A stretch of 10,000 bases of DNA from Dunaliella salina (GCA_002284615.2 MU069885.1:149433-159432); one strand, 5' to 3'; positions 1 to 7,705 are shown, counted from the first letter of the stretch. The notes: a model not told the origin generated them from the letters alone. Translations and numbers: made by a program.

Positions 1-6
1 GCACAT

Positions 7-21
7 GCGCGCGCGCGCGCG

Positions 22-104
<83 letters not shown>

Positions 105-117
105 CCAGCCAGCCAGC
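7..117. repeat. Compound microsatellite (GC)12-(AC)36-(AGCC)n
   Basis: Alternating GC runs from 7 to 30, then uninterrupted AC from 31 to 102 (36 units), then about three and a half AGCC units to 117. This is read directly from the sequence. Alternating purine-pyrimidine DNA of the CG then CA type is the classic sequence class that can adopt left-handed Z-DNA. The open frames across it (His-Thr and Arg-Ala runs) are by-products of the dinucleotide repeat and are not genes. Confidence 0.99.
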
Positions 118-740
118 TCCTTTTCAGCTTGCAAACGAGAAATGCCTTTATGAGCTGGACTGGTTGTGGCCATCATGTTTGCTTTACTCATCTTTGCACA
201 TGCTCAGCAGGCAACCGACTCACATTAAAGGTTACAAGAGGTTGGCTTCCACCCCGCAACACTGTCCGATTGGCTGCTGGTGTAAAACTCTTTCCCACCA
301 CCAAAAAGAACCCACTGGGCAATTCAATCTACAAATTTGATCATGGCAGGATTTGGAGCCTCGGTTTGCTTTGTTGATAAATTTCCACACCTGGCTTTAA
401 AACAAGCCTAACAATGAATATCAGGAAAGAATGAAAAAGAAGAATGAAGAAAGATGCTTTACACAATGGTTCAGGTAGTGTGTTGAATGATGGTTTCTTT
501 GTGAGCTATATAAGAGAAGGTACACTTTGACACTGTCAGCATTTGCAGGGAATTAAGATGACATCGCACTTGTGTAATTGGATGTGCACGCATTCTTGCT
601 AAACCTATGCATGCACTTGCCTGCTTGCAGGCAAGCCATATAAAGAGGACCAAGACAAAATGTGGCGCTTTACCCGCACAAGGAGCTATGGAGCCGCTTT
701 TATAGATGAGCAGGTGGGAGCACGTTTAAGATACATCAAT
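118..740. other. Unassigned interval with no recognised gene
   Basis: About 620 bases between two CA tracts. Short frames in all directions show no family resemblance, and the plus-strand frames at 5-340 and 129-377 are not convincing as protein. Two TATA-like strings are present, at 506-520 (TATATAAGAG) and 637-648 (CATATAAAGAGG), plus a perfect 8-bp hairpin at 616-635. No transcription unit that would use them is apparent. Confidence 0.6.
616..635. repeat. Short perfect inverted repeat (8-bp stem, 4-nt loop)
   Basis: CTTGCCTG (616-623), loop CTTG, then CAGGCAAG (628-635), a perfect complement. It lies just upstream of a TATA-like string at 637. A stem this short is expected by chance now and then, so no function is assigned. 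Confidence 0.6.
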
Positions 741-773
<33 letters not shown>

Positions 774-777
774 ACAC
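741..777. repeat. (CA)n microsatellite with one interruption
   Basis: CA dinucleotides from 741 to 777, broken once by a TA step near 769-770. Read directly. It has the same strand orientation as the tract at 31-102 and the opposite orientation to the TG tract at 7182-7289. Confidence 0.98.
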
Positions 778-1290
778 TTCAGGAAAGAGGGTATGGTCAA
801 GCAGTACTGTGATATGATTAATCTGTCCATGCAGGTGGGATATTCCATCCATATCACCGGGAATGAATGCCAAGCCATCCATCTTTAGTGGGCCTCCAAC
901 CCAGCTTTCCCTGCATCTGCCCTCACGCCATCAACATCTACAATTGCCACGCAAGGAGCACTGCATACACTCGAAAAGTGTGTTATTCATGTAGTGAGGA
1001 GCGCGCACTCAACCTCTCACACACCATTCTCTACATGCTTGTGGCACACATAACTGTACCTCATCACACATGTTCTGGCATGCATCATCTCAGGCACACA
1101 CACACCTTGGGTAGCCTAGGGTACAAAGCGCCACCTCTAACATCTGAAATAGGCTCCCAAAAACTCGATGAGTCTTGAGCACTGAGTCTCCTTATGGGGG
1201 GTTTGGTGAAACCTGCCACATTTCTGTCCCTTCATTCTGCCATATTGGTCCTCTGAATCTCTGCAAGCCTCTTGCTCGTCATAGCTCCCT
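778..1290. other. Unassigned interval before the 77-bp array
   Basis: No recognisable gene. A 103-codon plus-strand frame (867-1178) is rich in Cys, His, Ser and Thr, shows no motif I know, and includes a small CACACA run near 1095. One motif at 1091 (CTCAGGCACAC, preceded by GCATGCATCAT) resembles the core of the downstream 77-bp units. The array may therefore have a decayed member here. Confidence 0.5.
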
Positions 1291-1294
1291 GAGA

Positions 1295-1870
1295 CAGGCG
1301 TCCGACCTTCATCATGAGTGTGAGCACGCTGACCCATGCTTACACAAAGCCTTACACATTTACCTGTGTATCTCAAGCACAGATGCATCATTCATGAGGG
1401 CACACTACCTCACGCGCCAAATCTGACATGTGTTTTATATTTCAACTCAGGCACGTACGCATCATGAGTGTGGGCGCACTCCCTCAAACTTGCGCCTAAT
1501 TTTACTCATGTTCATGTGTTGCTTCAGGCACAGACGCATCGTGAGTGAGGACACACTCCCTCATATGTGCACCTAATTGCACACATCTTTCATGTGTTGC
1601 CTCAGGCACGCATGCATCATGAGTAGGACGCGCTACCTCATACTTGCACACATGTTTCGTTTGACACTTCAGGCACGCATGCATCATGAGTGGGGACGTT
1701 CTACCTCATACTTGTACCTGATTTCACAAATGCTTCTTGTTGGTCTCAGGCACACTGCCTCGTACATGCACCTGGTGTCGCATCGCACGTAACGTTGACA
1801 TTAACAACATTATCATTTTTCATCATGGGTCTCGCACATGTTTTGTGTGTTGCCTCAGGCACGCATGCAG
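1295..1870 (+). repeat. Degenerate tandem array, unit about 77 bp
   Basis: The core CAGGCACGCATGCATCATGAG, or a variant of it, starts at 1295, 1374, 1448, 1525, 1603, 1670, 1747 and 1856. The spacings are 79, 74, 77, 78, 67, 77 and 109. Between cores, units share a second block like ACTACCTCATACTTGCACC followed by CATGTGTTGCCT. Units at 1603 and 1670 match closely in the core, while outer ones are more decayed. The unit length varies and does not hold a reading frame, so this is DNA-level tandem duplication rather than a protein repeat. Each core is preceded by a T-rich stretch ending in CAG, which resembles a 3' splice acceptor. Confidence 0.85.
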
Positions 1871-1984
1871 CGAGAGGCAGAGGAGCGGCCAGCCCATGAG
1901 AAGCAGGAGGCGGCAGAGAGGGAGCGGGCAAAGGCTGAGGAAGAGGCTCGTGAGGATGCCGAGTATGCCAAGAATGCTGTTTGA
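1859..1984 (+). CDS. Possible exon or exon relic encoding a charged alpha-helical segment
   Basis: Immediately after the CAG of the last 77-bp unit, frame 1859-1984 reads Ala-Arg, then from the ATG at 1865 a 39-residue run ending in TGA at 1982. It is dominated by Glu, Ala, Arg and Lys, with stretches such as EAAERERAKAEEEAREDAEY. That composition is typical of a single alpha helix or coiled coil, with G- or C-ending codons at most positions. The preceding TTTTGTGTGTTGCCTCAG looks like a good 3' splice site, so an internal or terminal exon is possible. Against this, the segment flows straight into a purine-rich minisatellite made of the same words, so the protein-like look may partly reflect purine-rich DNA. 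Unassigned; no homologue recognised. Confidence 0.3.
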   Translation, partial: ARMQREAEERPAHEKQEAAERERAKAEEEAREDAEYAKNAV

Positions 1985-2345
1985 GCAAAAGAGACACTTG
2001 AGGGGATGCGGAGGCTTGGAGGCATGCACAGGGAGTGGGAAAGGGCTGAAGATGAGGCACAAGGGATGGGAAGTATGCCAAGAATGCTGTTTGAGCAAGG
2101 ATGAGGCGTGAGGAAATGCAGAGGCTTGGAGGGGTGCGGAGGAAGCGGGCAAAGGCTGGAGGTGAGGCGCAAGGGAAGCAGAGTGTGCCAAGAATGCTGT
2201 TTGAGCAGGGATGAGGCTCGAAGAAGGCGGAGGCTTGAAGAAAGAAGCCTCTGCAGAGGCTTTGAGGGAGGTGGAAGGCGTGGGCAAAGGCCAAGGATGA
2301 GGCTCGAAAGAATGTAGAGCATGCCAAGAACGCTGAGTGAGGATG
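1905..2345 (+). repeat. Purine-rich tandem array, unit about 110 bp
   Basis: The block TGCCAAGAATGCTGTTTGAGCA recurs at 1966, 2076 and 2186, with a fourth variant (TGCCAAGAACGCTGAG) at 2322. The spacings are 110, 110 and 136. Other shared words are GGGCAAAGGCTG, GATGAGGC and GGAGGCTTG. In the first unit the words read as the Glu/Ala-rich helix described at 1859. Small indels and a unit length that is not a multiple of three scramble that frame in later units. All four copies keep a TGA just after the codons for Lys-Asn-Ala-(Val/Glu). The antisense strand is stop-poor in all three frames, which creates long spurious Pro/Ser/Leu-rich frames. Confidence 0.85.
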
Positions 2346-3239
2346 AGGTTTGAAGGCGTACGGATTACACCAACAATGCTGATTGTATGAGGATAATGGA
2401 GGACTTCAAGGCCGCTAGATGGCGGAAGCGTGTTGTGGTTGCCGCCTGAATTCTGCCTTATTCGCGGAGGTGCTGGGGCAGTTCGAAGATCTTCCCATAA
2501 TACACGCGGCCTTAGGCTTGCATAGTCTTTTCTTTTTCTTTTTCTTCTTCTTTGCTGGGGAAAGTCCAGAGCAGGCTGCTTCCCTCTAAGCAAAGTCTTG
2601 AAGGGTTCTAAAAGGTTTGTAGCTGACACAACTCGCTGATGTTCTCCTGCACTCCAGCTGGAACAGAAGTCGTGCTACGAGAGCCAAGTATGCTCTCCTC
2701 TCCTTTCTGGTCCTCTCCATTTGACCAATCCCTTTGGAGTGGAATGGAATGTTTGCACTTGGATTTGCTCCCTTTTGGGGGACATTTTCATGTCCACAGT
2801 GTATCAATAATGTTTTTGTACGGCAAGCACTGGAGTATTCGTAAAGATTGTTGCTGTCGCATGTACCTGGAGAACTGGTATCATCCATCTGTTATGTGTG
2901 TTGACATGATCGTTGATACTCTGGGTGAGTGTCCCACTCTTTCTGCTTTCCCCCCGCTTGGCAGGGGCGTGTTTCACGTGTTTTGCTTGTGTCCAAAGCT
3001 TTGTCTCCTGAATGGATCCCTGAATTCTCTGGTCATCATGTCCAATCCTTTCATTTAACCACCTTCATGAAAACCTGGAAGAATAGGAAAAGTCGCCCTT
3101 TTCTAAGTGCTTGAATTCAAATGAATGAATAGCAAAATAGCTGTCAATCGACTGGAGACAATCCAACCCTGCCAGGCAGTGCTCATGGAGTTATTACATG
3201 AAGAAATGCCCTGCCTTTATGCTTGCGGCCACTAGGTTA
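2346..3239. other. Unassigned interval; pyrimidine tract and a weak 40-bp intron-like element
   Basis: No recognised gene. A pyrimidine tract runs 2525-2554 (TTTTCTTTTTC type). A plus frame of 139 codons (2639-3058) has no known motif. Within it, a GTGAGT donor-like site at 2925 is followed 40 nt later by a strong pyrimidine tract ending in GGCAG (to 2964). Downstream an open frame runs GGGCGTGTTTCACG... to a TGA at 3114. Splicing this element does not join the two best-looking frames in phase, so I do not call a gene. Confidence 0.4.
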
Positions 3240-3425
3240 CAAGGTTACAACGTCTAGGGGCCTTCAGCCAGAGCGATTGGCTGATCAGTCTGTGACTGGT
3301 CTACGCCAGTCAAAAACAAATCCATGAGCTCAGAAATGAAATGGAAAAGCTTGTTGTTCTACTGGGGAAGAAAATCAAAGACCAAGGCCATGGTGACATG
3401 TTGCATGCAAGGCTCAGTTCAAGAG
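3240..3425 (-). mobile_element. LINE fragment B: 5'-truncated 3' end, same family as fragment A
   Basis: Read on the minus strand, this segment aligns over nearly its whole length with the last roughly 190 bp of fragment A (3432-3625). Shared words on the plus strand are CAGTCTGTGACTGGTCTACGCC, CAAATCCATGAGCTCAGAAAT and TTGTTGTTCTACTGGG. It therefore covers only the last residues of the retrotransposon protein plus the 3' tail. A CAG in A corresponds to a TAG here, and there are small indels, so it is dead. Its tail is a short repeat (GGTTACAA twice on the plus strand, near 3236-3250) where A has GGTTAGGTTAA. The truncated 5' edge sits directly against the 3' tail of A. Confidence 0.75.
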
Positions 3426-3431
3426 ATTAGG

Positions 3432-4505
3432 TTAGGTTAATATGTCTTGGGGACCTTCAGCCAAGTCGTTCGGCCAATCAGTCTGTGACTGGTCTACACC
3501 AGCCATAAACAAATCCATAAGCTCAGAAATACAATGAGGAAGTTTGTTGTTCTGCTGGGAAAGGAAATCAGAAACCATAGGAATGCTGACCTGTTGCACA
3601 CAAGCTTCAGCTTGGGAGAAATGTTCAATCCATTGAAACAGCTCAAAGTACCTACGCCGAATCTGGCCCGCCTCAGGACATGAACACTTGAGAAGCACAT
3701 GAACTTCATCTTGATCCTCATGCAAGCTGCATCTATCACAAATAGGAGAAATCTGTTCACAGGACCAAATCGCACAGTGTGCACGCAAGGTGTGAGCACG
3801 TAATCTGAAACGGCTGACATTACGCAATACATGTCTTGACAGGTTCAGGTACATGTGATGAGGGGTTCCCACAGGGGCACGCGCACTTGAAGGAAAAGGC
3901 ACACCAAAAAAAGCCTTGTAAATGGCCACAGAGTCGCGAAGCATTGGCAAGTGCGGAGCATGATCGTCATCAGTGTGCCAGACCTTACGCAATCGCAACC
4001 TCAAATCATCAGCAAATTCTTGCAGCCTAATAGGATCACCAGTTTGGAACGCTCGCACATACTCATTACACTTGCTCAACCCTTGAAAGCCATCAAGCAC
4101 TTGCGCAGTACAGCAGTTTGGCGCTCTGGGGTGTATTTGATAGTCAGCCTGAATCACCTTGCGGAGTGTTGCTGTTGCTGCTCAGCATGCTGTTATACAT
4201 CTTTACCACGCCTCTAAAACAATTGAATTGCAGAGGCTCATGTCCACACTCTCGCAGAACTGCCCAGTTGGAAGTGGAGCGCTTCACCCCTAGAATGCGC
4301 TTCAAAAAACCCAAGTGCCTGACCTGCAGATCACTTTTGAACACTGAATCCTGTTGCAAAAAACCAGTAGCCCAGACCTGGCTGCCATACATAGCTGCCG
4401 GAACCAAGTACGTCTTCCCAAGCCAGAGGGCGGCCCTCAGACTACTATCCAACTCATAATCACGCACAAATTGGGAAATGCAGTTCAAGAGGAACTGGTT
4501 TACTG
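3432..4505 (-). pseudogene. LINE (non-LTR retrotransposon) ORF2 C-terminal fragment A, one frameshift
   Basis: Two minus-strand frames form one broken protein. Frame 1 (about 4505-4144) has the region that follows the reverse transcriptase core in LINE ORF2 proteins: K-T-Y-L-V-P-A-A-M-Y-G-S-Q-V-W, then a basic LGFLKRILGVKRS segment. Frame 2 (4157-3432) carries a C-terminal zinc-knuckle-like motif, CEQISPICDRCSLHEDQDEV followed by HVLLKCSCPEA, i.e. Cys-x2-Cys...His...Cys. It ends with LAEGPQDILT and TAA at 3434-3432. The frames overlap at 4144-4157, so a single-base indel near the CAGCAACAGCAACACTCC stretch explains the break. The catalytic YADD-type core and the endonuclease domain are absent. 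By family knowledge such a protein would reverse transcribe the element's RNA at a nicked target. This copy is a 5'-truncated, inactive relic. Confidence 0.8.
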
Positions 4506-4610
4506 TTGAAACAGCTCAAAATACTTCCGCCTAACTTGGCACACCTCAGGACACAGGAACTTAAAGAGGACATGTGCCTTATCTTGATCCCCCTGCATGT
4601 TGCACCACGC
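4505..4610 (-). mobile_element. LINE fragment C: second copy of the zinc-knuckle region
   Basis: Plus-strand 4508-4605 (GAAACAGCTCAAAATACTTCCGC...) aligns with 3636-3735 inside fragment A (GAAACAGCTCAAAGTACCTACGC...). On the minus strand it encodes DQDKAHVLFKFLCPEVCQVR and then RKYFELFQ, against DQDEVHVLLKCSCPEAGQIR and RRYFELFQ in A. One of the Cys residues of the motif is Phe here. Upstream of about 4610 the resemblance fades, although the minus frame stays open to 4724. Order on the minus strand is C, A, B, all in one orientation. C must therefore be a separate insertion or a rearranged piece, because this domain belongs downstream of A's first part. Confidence 0.7.
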
Positions 4611-4919
4611 TTGCGGCCACTGATTTGCATAGGCGTTCCTTTTCTTAGAATGATCGGTTACTATCAATCTGACGTTGCAACCACCTCCGACATGCGTGAC
4701 ACTTTGAGTACTAAGAATTGACATCCTTGGAATCAGATGAATGATTCCTGACTACTGTTAAAAGCGTATGCTGCAGAGTTAACACAAAGTGCCATTTACC
4801 CGTCCTAATTGGACCTTTGGGCTTTTAAGATTCGGGACCACAAGAAGCTAGCTGGGTGAGGCAACCCCAAGAACTGCATGCGAGTGAACGCCATTTGCAA
4901 CTAATGGGAATCAAGTTAT

Positions 4920-5251
4920 GTGAGGACACAGGGCCAGCGCATCAGTTGGATGCAGCATGCAGACCTTCGTAAGCTAGTTACTGCCAAAGCTACAACAATG
5001 CACCCTATTCTCTTGGGTGTCGGTGGAACTGTTTTTACTGAACACACCATGAAGCAAGCAATTCCAACAACTAGGACTGCCATTGGATCACCAACGTGCC
5101 ATTGAGCTTGCTCAACAACTCCATGCCCATTCTGTTCAATATGCCCACAAACTTGTTTCCACACATCGCATAATCCAAAAGAGTAAAGGGTGCTTTCTAT
5201 GACCAGGTTCTAGGGCCAGGTGCTTCTAGTAACCCTCCAGGCCCACATTAG
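4920..5251 (+). pseudogene. Frameshifted coding relic, possibly retroelement-derived
   Basis: Three plus-strand frames appear to be pieces of one protein. The first, from 4920, contains HPILLGVGGTVFTEHTM. The second (5056-5202) contains QLGLPLDHQRAIELAQQL and then HAHSVQYAHKLVSTHR. The third (5198-5251) reads YDQVLGPGASSNPPGPH before a TAG. Frame changes fall near 5055 and 5200. The run of coherent, helix-friendly sequence across two indels argues for a decayed gene. By impression the pattern is like a C-terminal or linker segment of LINE-type polyproteins, but I cannot name a domain and it lies on the opposite strand from the LINE fragments at 3240-4610. An unrelated pseudogene is possible. 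Confidence 0.35.
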
Positions 5252-5273
5252 CCTGTCTTGACTCACACCTTGT

Positions 5274-5350
5274 AGTGGAGAGGACTCACGGCTCCTTTTG
5301 AGCCAATGTGTCTCCCTTTTTTTATTGATGTTGGGAGAGACTCTCTGCCG
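5274..5350 (+). repeat. Diverged dispersed repeat, copy 1
   Basis: The stretch GTGGAGAGGACTCACGGCTCCTTTTGAGCCAATGTGTC..., through GTTGGGAGAGACTCTCTGCC, resembles 5632-5710. The best-kept word is GAGCCAATG. It lies about 25 bases downstream of the relic ending at 5251, so it could be part of that element's 3' untranslated region. Alignment is by eye only. Confidence 0.35.
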
Positions 5351-6182
5351 GGCGTTTGCGGGACCGTTTACACTGCCCATACTCTTCGACCACAGGGATC
5401 AACCCTCAAAGATCTAACTAGCATGCACAGGTGCTCCATGCCTGTCCTGTGCTTTTGAACCTGGCTATGAGAGGTATTATCATTTTTGACAGCGCGTCTA
5501 GTTTGCTGGCTGACGGAATTCAATTGGCATGATGTTTCTGAGCAAACTTAGTGGCTCGTGATGACCCTGATGCACCGGAACTGTGCGCAGCCAAAACTCT
5601 GCCAGAGCCGCATTAGTTTCCCCCTCATCTTCTGGAGCGGGAGAATCATGGCCCTTCGAGCCAATGAGTTATCTTTTCCTCTTTGGATGCAGGGAAGGCA
5701 TTCTTGCCTAGAAAGAGAAAAGAAAAGGAAACACACGTAGGCAGAGAAACTCTCCCTACAAAATTTAAGGAAAGGCCTGCCTATTTTTCTCTCCTCTGTT
5801 CCTGCAAGCTCAAGTCTGCATTGTGCGCGCCTGAAACAATGCTGTCAGCAAGAAACAAACTTACATTCTGTACATCAGATGCAGCTGACAGTTTCCAAAT
5901 ACTTGAAATGCATTGGGCGCTGACAGCGCATGGAACAACTGAGTGGGCATTGCATTCCCAAACCAGGAAAAAATTGAATCGGAAGCGTGACTGGTGTTGA
6001 TGGCGTACCCTGATGCACAAGCACACTCTTTTAGACCTCGGCTGAAAAGCAATGAGGACTCGGAGTTGATGTGACCAATGTTTCCCAAACTAATCCGGAA
6101 ACAGCATTGACGTCAAGACCAGGACAGTACTGTCCAACTGGAGTCCAGTCCGACAGGGCTACAGCACAGGAGTGTGTCTGGG
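5351..6182. other. Unassigned interval with dispersed repeat copy 2
   Basis: Copy 2 of the diverged repeat lies at about 5632-5710 (CTGGAGCGGGAGAATCATGGCCCTTCGAGCCAATGAG...GGATGCAGGGAAGG). A 105-codon plus-strand frame (5683-6000) follows, rich in Lys, Arg, Ser and Thr and with no motif I know. Its start lies inside the repeat, which makes it doubtful. If the minus-strand gene ending at 6183 is real, its 3' untranslated region and cleavage site would lie in the right part of this interval. I see no clear polyadenylation signal. Confidence 0.4.
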
Positions 6183-6568
6183 CTACCACTCGCGGGGCAC
6201 CTCGACAGCCATGGGGTCAAGGTCCACGTCAGCAAGGGCAGCCTGGAAGTCCTCGAAGTCAAGGCCACCCCGAGCAAGAGCAGAAGGGCCTGCAATACAG
6301 TTAAGGGTTTTAAGGGGAGTATAAGGGGAATACACATGAGGCCTCCTCAAACAAGAGCAGGAAGGCTTGCGGCACAACTGCAGGTAGAATTGTCGAAGTT
6401 TGCTTTAACTAGCTTGCGTTGAGCCAAGCATGGTAACCAAAAGGTCCTGTAAACACGCAAGTATGCGCAAGCGAGCAGAGTAAGACATACCAAATCAGCA
6501 GGGGCAGTGCAGCAAGGTCTGCATTTTTGAGCAGCATCTCATGCAAGCACACTAAGGCTTGCACCTTC
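6183..6568 (-). CDS. Candidate 3' end of a spliced gene (two exons), unassigned
   Basis: Exon 6568-6491 follows an acceptor-like TGTTGCAG and ends at a GTATGT donor. It encodes KVQALVCLHEMLLKNADL and then AALPLLI, a helical, Leu-rich segment. It leaves two bases (TG). A second exon starting at 6402 (AAAG|C) supplies one base and continues in a single open frame, KLRQFYLQLCRKPS..., to GLDFEDFQAALADVDLDP, MAVEVPREW and TAG at 6185-6183. The phases agree (78 nt; then 1 + 219 nt), and the 88-bp intron is a plausible size. The part from 6289 down is itself preceded by CTGTATTGCAG, so an extra in-frame intron is possible and the exact edges are uncertain. Upstream exons should lie to the right of 6568. 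One possibility starts at an ATG near 6703-6701 (minus) with a GT|GTGTGAGC donor. Helical-repeat character is suggested, but no family is recognised. Confidence 0.4.
6263..6370. repeat. Local duplication of a 31-bp segment, 77 bp apart
   Basis: Plus-strand 6263-6293 (GGCCACCCCGAGCAAGAGCAGAAGGGCC...) and 6340-6370 (GGCCTCCTCAAACAAGAGCAGGAAGGC...) match at most positions. On the minus strand the downstream copy is the exon-like start CCTTCTGCTCTTGCTCGGGG after the TTGCAG. The upstream copy lies in the same open frame. This looks like a small duplication spanning a possible exon start. Confidence 0.5.
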
Positions 6569-6708
6569 CTGCAACATTTTAACTAAGCACAACAGCACAT
6601 GCAGAGATTCCTAAGATACATGCTCACACACGCGCTTTGCTTCTGTGAAAGTTATTGAAGGTAAGGCTTTGATCAGGGGATGTTGAGTCAGGCCGCCACA
6701 CATAAAAG

Positions 6709-7127
6709 ATGTCAATCAGGCTTTCTGAAGGAGACGTTAAGTCAGATGATGCTCACATGCTGACCTCGAGTAAAAGTATCAGAAAGCCTTTCATCAGGGG
6801 CGTTCTTGATGCAGAGATGATGCGCTATCGCACAGGCTATCTGAGCACTTCCAGTGCAAGGGATGCTGTGAAATCTGAAGCTCCATCCCAGACTTCACAA
6901 GAGGGTCAATGCAAGTTTATATGCGCCCACAGGTACAAATGTTTCAGCACGTCGGCACCACCATTCAAACCTCAATACTTCCACAGATCAACATCCTGGT
7001 GCAGCTGCTAATCTGAGCTGCATATTTGCTATCTTCTATTAGGGGGACTTCTTCTGCTTACCAGACGCAAAAAGATGAGAGGGCTGCGCAGTGCAGGACT
7101 GGCTGATGTGATTGAGGACAAGGAGAA
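6709..7127 (+). CDS. Candidate 5' end of a spliced gene (two exons), unassigned
   Basis: ATG at 6709 is preceded in frame by a stop at 6703 and opens a 74-codon exon (6709-6932). It is rich in Ser, Lys, Arg and Asp, with stretches such as SIRLSEGDVKSDDAHMLTSS and RYRTGYLSTSSARDAVKSE, ending at a CACAG|GTACAA donor. The intron 6933-7064 (132 bp) closes with CTTCTTCTGCTTACCAG. Exon two (7065-7127, 63 nt) completes the split codon (AG+A, Arg) and reads RKKMRGLRSAGLADVIEDKE, then AA before a GTAAGAG donor. The three splice-like sites and matching phase support the model. The next exon would lie beyond the (TG)54 tract. No signal peptide, membrane segment or known domain is seen. An antisense reading of 7065-7127 also has an acceptor and a GTAAGC donor, so the strand is not certain. 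Confidence 0.35.
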
Positions 7128-7179
7128 GTAAGAGGGGCATTGCAGAAAAATTGCAGGGGCAACACAGAAACAAACAAAG

Positions 7180-7705
<526 letters not shown>

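Noticed and set aside
5..340. Plus-strand frame with Arg-Ala and His-Thr runs
   Set aside because: Produced by the GC/AC dinucleotide repeat; the non-repeat remainder has no protein character.
506..648. Pair of TATA-box-like strings as promoters
   Set aside because: No transcription unit follows either one, and such strings occur by chance at this base composition.
1295..1870. CRISPR-like array
   Set aside because: Spacers between cores are themselves repeated, unit length varies, and the setting is eukaryotic.
1746..2629. Three overlapping long minus-strand frames (up to 268 codons), rich in Pro, Ser and Leu
   Set aside because: They are antisense to the purine-rich 110-bp array. The same DNA block appears within one frame as LLKQHSWHT, AQTAFLA and CSNSILG, meaning all three phases of one repeat, so no protein repeat is being kept.
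2925..2964. 40-bp intron with GTGAGT donor and strong pyrimidine tract
   Set aside because: Removing it does not connect the flanking protein-like frames in phase, and the size is at the lower limit for a spliceosomal intron.
3425..3440. TTAGGTTAGGTTAA as an interstitial telomere
   Set aside because: Only about two and a half units, and the position is the 3' tail of a LINE copy, which explains it better.
4916..5164. 82-codon minus-strand frame with Val- and Cys-rich composition
   Set aside because: Antisense to the coherent frameshifted plus-strand relic, and no motif is present.
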